DNA of 6,740 nucleotides from Woeseia sp. (GCA_018701055.1 JABIUH010000397.1:1-6740); one strand, 5' to 3'. Shown: positions 1 through 6,740, counted from the stretch's first letter. Made by a program: numbers and translations. The notes: generated from the sequence alone by a model not told the origin.

Positions 1-171
1 AAGGAACTTATTCCGGGGCAATTACTCTCATTGGGTAATGTGGGCATCATTCGACAGATTCACGAAGAATCGCCCAGAGGACCTGCGTACGAAAGCAATC
101 AATTCAGGCTTGAGTACTACGGATTGGCCGACGACCGGCCGTTAAGCGTGGCCATTAATATAGACAGATGA
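1..171 (+). CDS. C-terminal fragment of an unidentified protein, coupled to the next gene
   Basis: An open frame enters from the left edge and runs in frame 1 for 56 codons to a TGA at 169-171. The fragment begins KELIPGQLLSLGNVG and ends with LSVAINIDR. I do not recognise the family. It shows no membrane segment or cysteine; the tail alternates polar and hydrophobic residues (FRLEYYGL, LSVAINI), as in a beta-rich domain. The main evidence that it is real is the stop codon: TGA at 169-171 overlaps the ATG at 168-170 of the next gene in the classic ATGA arrangement, and the downstream gene has no clear Shine-Dalgarno sequence of its own. This indicates one operon with translational coupling, so the protein probably works with the DUF6152-like product. 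Function cannot be assigned from this fragment. Confidence 0.7.
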   Translation, partial: KELIPGQLLSLGNVGIIRQIHEESPRGPAYESNQFRLEYYGLADDRPLSVAINIDR

Positions 172-581
172 CTAAAAACCTACATAAATTTTATTACGGC
201 ATCGTTGCAAGTTGTTTGTTACTCGGTCCCGCTTTGGCGCATCACGGGTGGGGCGGCTACAAAGAACGAATAAACGCCAATGTCACGATCGTCGAGCTGA
301 AGCTTGGTAACCCGCACGATCGATTGATCGCGACGGACGAGTCCGGACAAGAATGGAATTTGTTGTTAGCGCCGCCAGCCAGAAACCGGCGCTTTGGGTT
401 TAACGAAGACACGCTGGCAGCCGGTGATGTTGTTGAAATATACGGCCAAAAACATCCCAAAAGATTCGAACTAAAGGTGCATTGCGTCAACAAGAATGGT
501 GAGAACGTCTATACCTATCGTTATGACAATGGACGGACCAGTCTGGCGCGACAAAGACGCGACGAATCCTGCGACGAGTAA
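168..581 (+). CDS. Exported DUF6152-like small protein
   Basis: This 137-residue protein starts with a short basic region and a hydrophobic stretch (about residues 8-24) ending ALA before HHGWGGY, so a Sec signal peptide cleaved after residue 24 is likely and the mature protein should be periplasmic. The mature N-terminal HHGW, the NPH motif at residues 48-50, the LLLAPPAR segment at 65-72 and a late G-D-V-V-E-I-Y-G strand (86-93) match, from memory, the DUF6152 family of small beta-rich periplasmic proteins, whose function is not established. Two mature cysteines, C106 and C135, could form a disulfide. The adjacent N-terminal histidines could bind a metal, but that is speculation. The gene overlaps the preceding frame by ATGA and its end lies 15 bases from the end of the convergent AraC gene, with no clear terminator between. 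It is probably unrelated to the sulfatase block. Confidence 0.85.
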   Translation: MTKNLHKFYYGIVASCLLLGPALAHHGWGGYKERINANVTIVELKLGNPHDRLIATDESGQEWNLLLAPPARNRRFGFNEDTLAAGDVVEIYGQKHPKRFELKVHCVNKNGENVYTYRYDNGRTSLARQRRDESCDE

Positions 582-596
582 ATAGTTACGGATCCT

Positions 597-1628
597 TCAG
601 CCTAGCGACTTCCGATGCTCTCGCGGGGATTTTCCAAACCAGCGATAGAACGCACGAGTCAAAGCAGCCGTTTCTGAAAATCCTAGGCGTCTCGCTATCG
701 CAGCGATTGGCAATGACGGTCTCGAAATCAATAACGAAGCTAGCGAACGTGAGGCTTCGTCGTGAATGTTTTTGAAGCTCATCTGTTCCTTTTTCAGGCG
801 ACGATGCAACGTAGCCTCAGAGATGCCTAATTGCGCGGCAACCTCGCGAGCCCGCATGCCTTCTGCGAGCGCATCATGGGTCAGTTGGCTCTTTACCTGT
901 TCGATAAATGACTGATCACGTTTGTTTTGGTCGATAGACGACAAGATGTGCGCTTCAAGAATTGGGAACAGAAAAGGGTCGCCTGATCGAGACGGTGATT
1001 CCAGAAGTTCAGTGCGAAAGTGCAGGCGATTCGCCCGGCGACGAAACAGCACCGGGGCGCCGAATACGCGCCGAAATACCGTCGCAGTATTGGGCGGTTT
1101 TTCGTGTTCGAATTCGACCATTGTCAATTGGCAGGTGTTACCCGTGAATTGTTTGATTAAATTCCAAGTACTCCCAATCGAGTATTCGCTGTCCTGCCGC
1201 CGATCGGATATTTTGTCGTCGAGAATTCCGTAATCAACGTAAGCGTATTCGCCTTCGATGCCCAAATGGAATCGGGATCCCTCTTGAACTGCGAACAAGT
1301 ATCGGCCGAGATTGGTGAGAGCTGCTTCAAGGTTCTTTGATTCCAGAAATAAATAGCCAACAGCGCCAACGGTCTGTGGTCCGCCCCGTTCGGACAATTC
1401 AAGCCCAAGGCAAGACCTATCCATGCGCTTCGCTAACCATTCAAACAACTCGACGAATATGTGCAACGGGACTCTGGCGGTGGGCGAGTCAATCTCAAGT
1501 AAGTCGAATCGCCGCATCCCGGCATCCGTAATTTCTCGGTGATCGCCTATTGCCTCAACCAGCGCCGCGATAATCTGGATGGAAATTGTCGCCTCGTTAC
1601 GTTTCGGTTTTTGGGTAGGATCGTTCAT
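597..1628 (-). CDS. AraC-family transcriptional regulator (arabinose-binding-type N domain)
   Basis: This 343-residue protein has the two-domain layout of the AraC subfamily that includes OruR and QhpR. Residues about 20-215 resemble the Arabinose_bd domain (PF12625), with a recognisable LGLELSERGGPQTVGAVGYL segment. Residues about 243-341 form an AraC HTH_18 domain. The first helix-turn-helix lies near residues 260-280 (AREVAAQLGISEATLHRRLK). The second lies near 309-335 and ends with the family signature AFYRWFGKSPREHR. There is no signal peptide or membrane segment, so it is a cytoplasmic DNA-binding protein. The ATG at 1626-1628 is the first start after an in-frame stop three codons upstream; its Shine-Dalgarno is weak (GTGA about 7 bases upstream). 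It is divergent from the receptor gene across 204 bases, which suggests it controls the receptor-sulfatase block and possibly itself. The effector is unknown; a sulfate ester or its desulfated product would be a reasonable guess. Confidence 0.92.
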   Translation of the reverse strand: MNDPTQKPKRNEATISIQIIAALVEAIGDHREITDAGMRRFDLLEIDSPTARVPLHIFVELFEWLAKRMDRSCLGLELSERGGPQTVGAVGYLFLESKNLEAALTNLGRYLFAVQEGSRFHLGIEGEYAYVDYGILDDKISDRRQDSEYSIGSTWNLIKQFTGNTCQLTMVEFEHEKPPNTATVFRRVFGAPVLFRRRANRLHFRTELLESPSRSGDPFLFPILEAHILSSIDQNKRDQSFIEQVKSQLTHDALAEGMRAREVAAQLGISEATLHRRLKKEQMSFKNIHDEASRSLASLLISRPSLPIAAIARRLGFSETAALTRAFYRWFGKSPREHRKSLG

Positions 1629-1832
1629 TAGGCATCACTTTAGCCGAATCTTGCGTTAATTAATCAACAATGTGCGAGATAATATCAATAAAATTTGCTT
1701 CAAGAGGAGGAGATTCAACCTTAGAAATGCGGCGCTCTCCGAGCGGGACGGCTCACGCATTCGTATCGAGCAGTGAGATCGCTGACTCAACGGAATTCGC
1801 ACCACTCTTAAATTTATATCAGGGGAATACCA
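1629..1832. promoter_or_regulatory. Divergent intergenic region between the AraC regulator and the TonB receptor
   Basis: This 204-base gap must hold the promoters of both divergent genes. A possible sigma-70 promoter facing the receptor has GATAAT at 1678-1683 (five of six to the -10 consensus) with a poor -35, TTAATT, at 1656-1661. The -35 sits inside a near-palindrome at 1655-1668 (GTTAATTAATCAAC, six of seven pairs match), a candidate operator. A second imperfect dyad is at 1771-1784 (CAGTGAGATCGCTG). A small GC-rich stem, CGCTC/GAGCG with a three-base loop, is at 1733-1745. An AGGAGG at 1705-1710 has no start codon at a workable distance. The receptor's own ribosome binding site, AGGGG at 1821-1825, lies 7 bases before its ATG. 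That a regulatory region is here is firm; the individual sites are weak guesses. Confidence 0.5.
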
Positions 1833-4187
1833 ATGAAATCTTTTTCATTAGTTAAGGCATCGGTTGTTGCTACAGCGATTGCCTTAAGTTTACCAAGCGT
1901 AGGTTATGCGCAGGTGCTGGAAGAAATTTTGGTTACGGCGCAGAAGCGCGATGAGAATTTGCAGGATGTACCCATTTCTGTGAGCGCATTTACAGGCGAC
2001 CAAATCGACGCACTTGGCATCACGGATTTCACGGAAATCACACAACAGATACCCGGGCTGCAACTTAGCGCTTGGTCGCCGAATCTCACGATTTTTAATC
2101 TGCGCGGCATATCTCAAAACTCATTTACGGATAACCTCGAGGCACCTGTCGCGGTTTATATCGATGATGGGTATATCGGATCATTGAACGCTGTCAGCGG
2201 GCAGATGTTTGATCTCAAACGGGTGGAAGTTTTGCGCGGACCGCAGGGAACCCTGTTTGGTCGGAATGCGACCGGTGGCTTAGTGCATTATCTAAGTCAG
2301 GATGCTTCAAACGAAGAAACCAATGGCTACGTCGAAGCGGAGTTTGGCGAGTTTAATCGTAAAGGAGCTGAGTTCGCACTCGGCGGCAGTCTGAGCGATA
2401 CGGTCCGTGCGCGAGTGTCGGGACGTTGGTCCGAAATGGACGGCTACATTGAATCGGTCGATACCAATCTGCCTGGTGGCGGCGGTCTTCTTTTCCCAGG
2501 AAGTGGTCAAGACATCGGTGGCAATGATGGAATCGCTCTACGGGCAACGATGCAAGTTGATTTCTCGGACGCCTTGCAGGGAAATTTTTGGGTTAAGTAC
2601 TCCGAAGACAATGACGTGCCGACAGGCGGTTACGTGTTTGAGAATTGTCCTTTTCAGGCCGCGCCTAACGATACACTCTGCCAAGTTGATGCAAACGGAC
2701 GGGCCATTACCAATGGCGGCGTAATTGATTTGTTTGGCCAGCAAGCAGACGTTCATGAACATTACGGCGAACATCCCGGCATCCTCAATCGAGAACAGAC
2801 AAGCTTTACGGCTCGTTTCGATTACGCGATGGATAACGACATGGAATTTACGTCTATTACGAATTATCTCGCAATGGACAAATTCTATGATGAGGATGGT
2901 GACGCACTCGCAATTCCAATTCTCACGTTCCAAACATTCGTGGACTGGACGCAATTTTCGCAGGAATTCCGCTTGTCAGGAAGCAGCGATAATAAGCGTT
3001 GGCAGGTCGGCGGGTACTACCTGAATATGGAGAACGACGGTGGTACAAGTGTTAGCGGCGCACCGGGATTCGGTAACATCCTTGCTTCGGGTCGTTTGGT
3101 AGCGGCCGGCGGTGTTGATACCGGACTAGCAACGGCGAATCCATTCAATGGGTTTGAAGGCGCAATCGGTGATCAACGCTACGTCCTGGATTCCAAAAAC
3201 TGGTCAGTATTCGGACAAGTAGATTTCGATTTGAGTGATCGTCTAACACTGACGACCGGGCTACGTTGGTCTCAAGATGACAAAGATATTGACCTGACGA
3301 TTGCATACCTGGACAACTTCAATCCTGTGCCAGTGATCATTGAAACGGACGAAAGCCGCGCAGCGGTAAATCCTGGCGTTGATGAGATCGACTACGGTGA
3401 CTGGGCCGGTCGTGCCGCACTGAACTATGAAGTGTCGGATTCCACGATCATCTTCGGTTCAATCAATCGCGGCATCAAGGGTGGCAACTGGTCTACAGGC
3501 GTCGGAGCGAACGTAACGGCTGAAAACTTCCAGCATTTGGAAGAGATTCTTTGGTCATATGAGGCAGGTTTCAAAACAGAATTTGAAAATGCTCGATTTA
3601 ATGGCACGGTTTACGTTTATGACTATGAAGATTATCAGGCATTTTCACTAGCAGGTGGCGGACCATTTGTGTCGAACTCTGACGCGTCGTCGTTTGGTGG
3701 TGAACTGGAGTTGTTTTGGTACCCCACCGAAAATTGGGATGTGATTCTAGGCGCCGCATATATCGATTCAGAGGTTGATCGAGTTGAAGGGGCGCTGTCA
3801 GTTGTTGGTGCAGGCGGCGCCGGTTCGGCGGCAGACATTCTTAATGCTGAATTCCCTAACGCACCGGCGTTGAGCTTCAACTATTTGTTCCGTTACAACA
3901 TGGACATGGGTGCTGGAAACGTTGCGGCACAAATTGACGGTGTCTGGAACGACGACCAATTTCTTGAAGTTACGAACGGTTCAGGTACGGTCCAAAAATC
4001 GTATAACGTATCAAACGCAAGACTTAGTTTTACCGACGGGTCAGACCGTTACAGCGTCACCGCGTGGGTAAGAAACTTCACGGATGAAACCTACAAGCAA
4101 TACTCGCTTGATCTTGGTGACCTTGGCGCGACAACGTATTACGCGCCACCGACTACTTTCGGCATTACTGGCCGATTTAACTGGTAG
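1833..4187 (+). CDS. TonB-dependent outer-membrane receptor
   Basis: This 784-residue protein is a TonB-dependent receptor that would import a bound ligand across the outer membrane using energy from the TonB-ExbB-ExbD complex. A signal peptide covers residues 1-26 (cleavage after GYA). A TonB-box-like segment follows at 30-38 (EEILVTAQK), then the plug domain to about residue 165 with typical signatures: NLQDVPISVSAF, LRGI at 90-93, APVAVYIDDGY at 104-114, and VEVLRGPQGTLFGRNATGG at 131-149. The rest is a 22-strand-type beta barrel ending GITGRFNW, with a C-terminal aromatic as expected for Bam-dependent assembly. C272 and C283 probably form a disulfide in an extracellular loop. Length is normal. 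There is no N-terminal signalling domain, so FecIR-type control is unlikely. AGGGG 7 bases before the ATG supports the start. The plug type is shared by receptors for very varied ligands, so the substrate cannot be read from the sequence; the neighbouring sulfatase suggests a sulfated organic compound. Confidence 0.95.
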   Translation: MKSFSLVKASVVATAIALSLPSVGYAQVLEEILVTAQKRDENLQDVPISVSAFTGDQIDALGITDFTEITQQIPGLQLSAWSPNLTIFNLRGISQNSFTDNLEAPVAVYIDDGYIGSLNAVSGQMFDLKRVEVLRGPQGTLFGRNATGGLVHYLSQDASNEETNGYVEAEFGEFNRKGAEFALGGSLSDTVRARVSGRWSEMDGYIESVDTNLPGGGGLLFPGSGQDIGGNDGIALRATMQVDFSDALQGNFWVKYSEDNDVPTGGYVFENCPFQAAPNDTLCQVDANGRAITNGGVIDLFGQQADVHEHYGEHPGILNREQTSFTARFDYAMDNDMEFTSITNYLAMDKFYDEDGDALAIPILTFQTFVDWTQFSQEFRLSGSSDNKRWQVGGYYLNMENDGGTSVSGAPGFGNILASGRLVAAGGVDTGLATANPFNGFEGAIGDQRYVLDSKNWSVFGQVDFDLSDRLTLTTGLRWSQDDKDIDLTIAYLDNFNPVPVIIETDESRAAVNPGVDEIDYGDWAGRAALNYEVSDSTIIFGSINRGIKGGNWSTGVGANVTAENFQHLEEILWSYEAGFKTEFENARFNGTVYVYDYEDYQAFSLAGGGPFVSNSDASSFGGELELFWYPTENWDVILGAAYIDSEVDRVEGALSVVGAGGAGSAADILNAEFPNAPALSFNYLFRYNMDMGAGNVAAQIDGVWNDDQFLEVTNGSGTVQKSYNVSNARLSFTDGSDRYSVTAWVRNFTDETYKQYSLDLGDLGATTYYAPPTTFGITGRFNW

Positions 4188-4204
4188 GTGGTAACAGCAT
4201 TGGG

Positions 4205-4231
4205 CACGAGCGCTCATTTCGAGCGCTCGTG
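4205..4231 (+). terminator. Strong hairpin after the receptor gene, possible terminator or attenuator
   Basis: A perfect 11-base-pair inverted repeat (CACGAGCGCTC at 4205-4215 and its complement at 4221-4231) encloses a five-base loop, ATTTC. It starts 17 bases after the receptor stop codon and ends 29 bases before the sulfatase ATG. The stem is GC-rich, but what follows is TTCAAAATT rather than a run of T, so it may be a weak Rho-independent terminator that lets some transcription through, or an mRNA-stabilising or processing hairpin protecting the receptor message. Each arm contains GAGCGCTC, which is itself palindromic, so a protein-binding role on DNA is also possible. Confidence 0.6.
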
Positions 4232-4260
4232 TTCAAAATTGTTAATCACTAATAAGTACT

Positions 4261-5952
4261 ATGCGAATAGCTGCACTTTTCGTTTTATTTTTTCTCGCTG
4301 GGTGTTCGAGTCATTCCGGTGACGAGGATAAGTCTGCGAGTCGTGACAGCGAGCGACCCAATATTCTCCTAATTACCGTCGACGATATGGGGTTTTCTGA
4401 TTTGGGAAGTTTTGGGGGCGAAATTCTGACACCAAATCTCGACGCACTTGCGTATGCCGGGATACGGTTTTCGAATTTTCATGCTGCCAATACCTGTTCT
4501 CCCACTCGTTCAATGTTGTTCACTGGCGTCGATTCGCATCGCGCAGGTCTGGGCAACATGCTTGAGGAATTGGCGCCGAATCAAAAAGGACAACCGGGAT
4601 ATGAGGGGCATATCAACGACCGGGTCGTAACCTTGCCGACTTTGATGCGTGATGGCGGGTACAGAACCTACATGACGGGTAAATGGCATCTCGGATCTGG
4701 TGAAGGTAAGGGGCCCGCGTATCGGGGGTTTGAACGCTCATTTTCTTTGAATTCTGGTGGCGCGAGCCACTACGCAGATATGCGCCCGTCTTATGCACCG
4801 TCTCCGGAGATAAAGGCGGATTACGCGGAGGACGGGGTCAAACTTAAAGCGCTGCCGGCTGACTTTGAGTATTCAACGCAATACTACGTTGATCAAATGA
4901 TCAAATACCTGGCGGATCACGGTGATTCTAAAGATCCGTTTTTCGCATTTTTATCTTTCACCGCGCCACACTGGCCGCTTCAGGCACCTGACGATGCCGT
5001 CGCACGGCACAAAGGACGTTACGATGATGGTTATGACGCGTTGGCTCAGGCGCGTTTGCAACGATCAAAAGAATTGGGTCTGGTGCAAAGCAACGCGCAG
5101 CTTAGTTCGCGATCACCAAAAGAGAAGCCGTGGGATAAGCTGAACGAGCTTGAGCAACGATCCGAAATTCGCGCGATGGAAATCTACGCTGCGATGGTTG
5201 ATGAGGTTGATCGTCATACAGGGCGCCTGTTCGATTTCCTGGATTCCGCCGGACTTAGTGAGAATACGATCGTGGTCTTTATGTCAGACAATGGCGCTGA
5301 AGGTCACGATCTCGACGAGACGTGGCCGATGGAGGCATTTCCGGCGATTCGAAAAACAATTGATGAGAGTTTTGATTTTAGCTACGAGTCGATGGGTCGC
5401 CCGGGGTCGTACGTCTTGTACGGCCCAAACTGGGCGAACGCCGCATCACCTGCATTTCGGTTACACAAGGCATTCCCAACAGAGGGTGGCACGCGTGTAG
5501 CAGCGTTTATCTACGATCCGAGAGTCGCCGAAAAAACCTCGACAATTGTTGATGATTTTGTACATGTCATTGATGTCACGCCGACGATTCTGAGTTACGC
5601 CGGTATTGAGCACCCTGGCGAGACTTATCGGGACCGACCGATTGAGCCGATGACGGGGCAGTCTTTCGCGGACAAACTGAACGACGAAGTGAGCGTGTCC
5701 GAAGTACCGCGTGTAGTGAGTGCGGAGTTATTCGGAAAACGAGCCGTCCGTTCCGGACCATGGAAACTCGTGCACATGCCCGAGCCCTATGGTGTTAACG
5801 ACTGGCAGCTGTTCAACGTAGAAACTGATCTGGCCGAATCTTCAGATCTCGCTGCGGAGTTCCCCGAAAAAGTAAAAGAATTGCTGGCACATTGGGAAGA
5901 GTACGCGATTGAAAATAACGTCATCATTCCCGATTGGGTTAGTGGTTATTAA
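4261..5952 (+). CDS. AtsA-like arylsulfatase, lipoprotein (family S1, Cys-type)
   Basis: This 563-residue sulfatase hydrolyses sulfate esters, probably aryl or related ones, to an alcohol or phenol plus sulfate. The active-site signature CSPTR lies at residues 79-83; C79 should be converted to formylglycine. The other catalytic and calcium-binding positions known from Pseudomonas aeruginosa AtsA can all be matched: D41, D42, R83, K141, H143 (GKWHLG), H237 (APHWPLQAP), D343 and N344 (MSDNGAEG), and K403 (KAFPTEGGTRV). Recalled similarity to AtsA runs over nearly the whole length, including a C-terminal ELFGKRAVRSGPWK subdomain. Unlike AtsA, which is cytoplasmic, the protein opens with a 14-residue hydrophobic signal and lipobox LAGC (C15) followed by Ser-Ser, predicting an outer-membrane lipoprotein. 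The ATG is the only usual start after an in-frame stop at 4243, but it lacks a good Shine-Dalgarno. The gene lies between a receptor and a transporter. No formylglycine-generating enzyme or anSME gene is in the window. The true substrate is unknown. Confidence 0.95.
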   Translation: MRIAALFVLFFLAGCSSHSGDEDKSASRDSERPNILLITVDDMGFSDLGSFGGEILTPNLDALAYAGIRFSNFHAANTCSPTRSMLFTGVDSHRAGLGNMLEELAPNQKGQPGYEGHINDRVVTLPTLMRDGGYRTYMTGKWHLGSGEGKGPAYRGFERSFSLNSGGASHYADMRPSYAPSPEIKADYAEDGVKLKALPADFEYSTQYYVDQMIKYLADHGDSKDPFFAFLSFTAPHWPLQAPDDAVARHKGRYDDGYDALAQARLQRSKELGLVQSNAQLSSRSPKEKPWDKLNELEQRSEIRAMEIYAAMVDEVDRHTGRLFDFLDSAGLSENTIVVFMSDNGAEGHDLDETWPMEAFPAIRKTIDESFDFSYESMGRPGSYVLYGPNWANAASPAFRLHKAFPTEGGTRVAAFIYDPRVAEKTSTIVDDFVHVIDVTPTILSYAGIEHPGETYRDRPIEPMTGQSFADKLNDEVSVSEVPRVVSAELFGKRAVRSGPWKLVHMPEPYGVNDWQLFNVETDLAESSDLAAEFPEKVKELLAHWEEYAIENNVIIPDWVSGY

Positions 5953-5956
5953 GCTC

Positions 5957-5961
5957 GGGAG
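5957..5961 (+). promoter_or_regulatory. Ribosome binding site supporting a TTG start
   Basis: GGGAG lies 9 bases before TTG at 5971, the first possible start in the frame after the sulfatase stop. This favours TTG at 5971 as the transporter start. A rival is GTG at 6004, which has GGTGA 10 bases upstream; the next TTG, at 5986, has no clear site. There is no ATG in the frame before the first membrane segment. Confidence 0.5.
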
Positions 5962-5970
5962 TCGAAAGTC

Positions 5971-6740
5971 TTGTTAGCAAACATATTGGGTGACGATCAA
6001 AGCGTGAATATTGATTCGCGCAACACCATATTCGGTGTGTTTTTAATTGGCGTTATTGCACCGGAAGTTTTTATTGTGCAACCGGGCTTCGTGCAGGGTC
6101 TGGTAGAGCTGCTTGGGTTCGACGAAAAGGGTGCCGGATACACAGCATCGGCAGAGATGTTCGGTCTTGCCGCGACCACTATTCTAATGACCTTCATTGC
6201 ACATCGAGTGAACTGGCGTGTGGTGGTCTTTTGGTCTCTTATCGTCATGTTTGTCGCGAATGTTCTATGCACAATGACGTCAGATCTAAATCAGTTCGCG
6301 ATCCTGCGATTCATTGCCGGGTTGGGTGCAGGTAGTTTGGTTTCCCTGGCGTTCGCGGCCGTAGGCTTGACGAGTAACCCGGATCGAAATTTCGGTTTTC
6401 TGATTATGTGGGTCCTGGTCTATGGAGCGTTGGTTCTTTGGGCGATGCCTTCTGCGTACGAACTAGCCGGCATGAACGGCGTGTTGTGGTTCTTCGCATT
6501 GTTTCCTCTCGCCGCTATTCCATTTATTCGATATTTGCCCTTGAGTGGTGAAAGTGCTGTTCAAGTTGAGAAAGACGCGGTCAATCTGAGTGGCACAATG
6601 AAGACGTTGGCGCTGTTCGCGATGCTTGCCTATTTCACAGCTCAGGGTGTTGTTTGGGCGTATTTATTTTTGATTGGATTGTCGGGTGGGCTCGAAGACC
6701 AGCAAGTTGCAAACGGCCTCATGCTGTCACAGTTTGCTGG
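5971..6740 (+). CDS. Major facilitator superfamily transporter, N-terminal part
   Basis: The frame is open from the sulfatase stop to the right edge of the window, so this gene is cut off after about 256 codons. The visible part is strongly hydrophobic, with seven likely membrane helices and the start of an eighth, split after helix six by a charged loop at about residues 190-209 as in the 6+6 MFS fold. TM4 carries RFIAGLGAG (113-121), like the MFS motif RxxxGxGxG. The usual motif A between TM2 and TM3 is degenerate: AHRVNWR (from about residue 77) replaces the typical A-D-R-x-G-R-R, with His at 78 in the Asp position. The protein would sit in the inner membrane and move a small organic solute. 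It follows the sulfatase by 18 bases with no terminator, so the two are almost certainly co-transcribed, and the likely cargo is the organic product of desulfation (inference). The TTG start is preferred on its ribosome binding site; GTG at 6004 is the alternative. Confidence 0.85.
   Translation, partial: MLANILGDDQSVNIDSRNTIFGVFLIGVIAPEVFIVQPGFVQGLVELLGFDEKGAGYTASAEMFGLAATTILMTFIAHRVNWRVVVFWSLIVMFVANVLCTMTSDLNQFAILRFIAGLGAGSLVSLAFAAVGLTSNPDRNFGFLIMWVLVYGALVLWAMPSAYELAGMNGVLWFFALFPLAAIPFIRYLPLSGESAVQVEKDAVNLSGTMKTLALFAMLAYFTAQGVVWAYLFLIGLSGGLEDQQVANGLMLSQFA

Noticed and set aside
578..589. GTAA/TTAC inverted repeat between the convergent DUF6152-like and AraC genes as a shared terminator
   Set aside because: The stem is only four AT-rich pairs with no T-run, too weak to call.
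1701..1720. Orphan AGGAGG upstream of the receptor as a ribosome binding site for a hidden small gene
   Set aside because: No ATG, GTG or TTG lies 5 to 12 bases downstream, so it cannot serve a start codon; probably a chance purine run.
1670..1855. 61-codon + strand frame in the intergenic region, running into the start of the receptor gene, as a possible leader peptide
   Set aside because: It overlaps the receptor start in another frame and has no Shine-Dalgarno at a workable distance from either ATG (1670 or 1727). The AGGAGG at 1705-1710 is 16 bases from the second ATG, and the translation shows no recognisable feature.
2538..2954. 138-codon antisense frame inside the receptor gene
   Set aside because: It lies wholly within a well-supported coding region, its translation has no known motif, and it has the scattered composition of a shadow frame. 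The same applies to the other antisense and out-of-frame stretches in the receptor, sulfatase and AraC genes.
5997..6272. 91-codon minus-strand frame at the start of the transporter
   Set aside because: It is opposite a frame with clear membrane helices and an MFS motif that continues to the window edge; the antisense product has no supporting feature.

Overview
The window reads as a chromosomal segment of a Gram-negative bacterium, most likely a marine or aquatic gammaproteobacterium. The grounds are a TonB-dependent outer-membrane receptor of the type common in Cellvibrionales, Alteromonadales and sphingomonads, a lipoprotein with an outer-membrane sorting signal, and moderate GC by eye. 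The taxonomic call is inference; there is no rRNA or other marker gene. I see no tRNA, CRISPR array, insertion sequence or phage gene.

Layout. Positions 1-171 hold the C-terminal end of an unidentified protein on the + strand. Its TGA overlaps the ATG of a small exported DUF6152-like protein (168-581), so these two form a translationally coupled pair running in from the left. Converging on them with a 15-base gap is a minus-strand AraC-family regulator (597-1628). A 204-base divergent intergenic region (1629-1832) separates the regulator from a + strand block: a TonB-dependent receptor (1833-4187), a strong hairpin (4205-4231), an AtsA-like arylsulfatase lipoprotein (4261-5952), and, 18 bases later, the N-terminal part of a major facilitator transporter (about 5971 to the window edge).

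How the genes may work together (inference from context). The receptor would bring a substrate across the outer membrane. The membrane-anchored sulfatase would remove sulfate from an ester. The MFS carrier would move the desulfated organic product, or another small molecule, across the inner membrane. The divergent AraC regulator, with its N-terminal effector-binding-type domain, is the natural candidate to switch the set on when substrate is present. The receptor has no N-terminal signalling extension, which fits control by the AraC protein rather than by a FecI/FecR-type sigma/anti-sigma pair.

The families are all known. The points worth a second look are the combination as a sulfate-ester uptake cassette, the lipoprotein form of an AtsA-type sulfatase whose best-known relative is cytoplasmic, the double-palindrome hairpin between receptor and sulfatase, and the uncharacterised DUF6152 gene with its coupled partner. 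I do not see convincing evidence for a wholly undescribed system.
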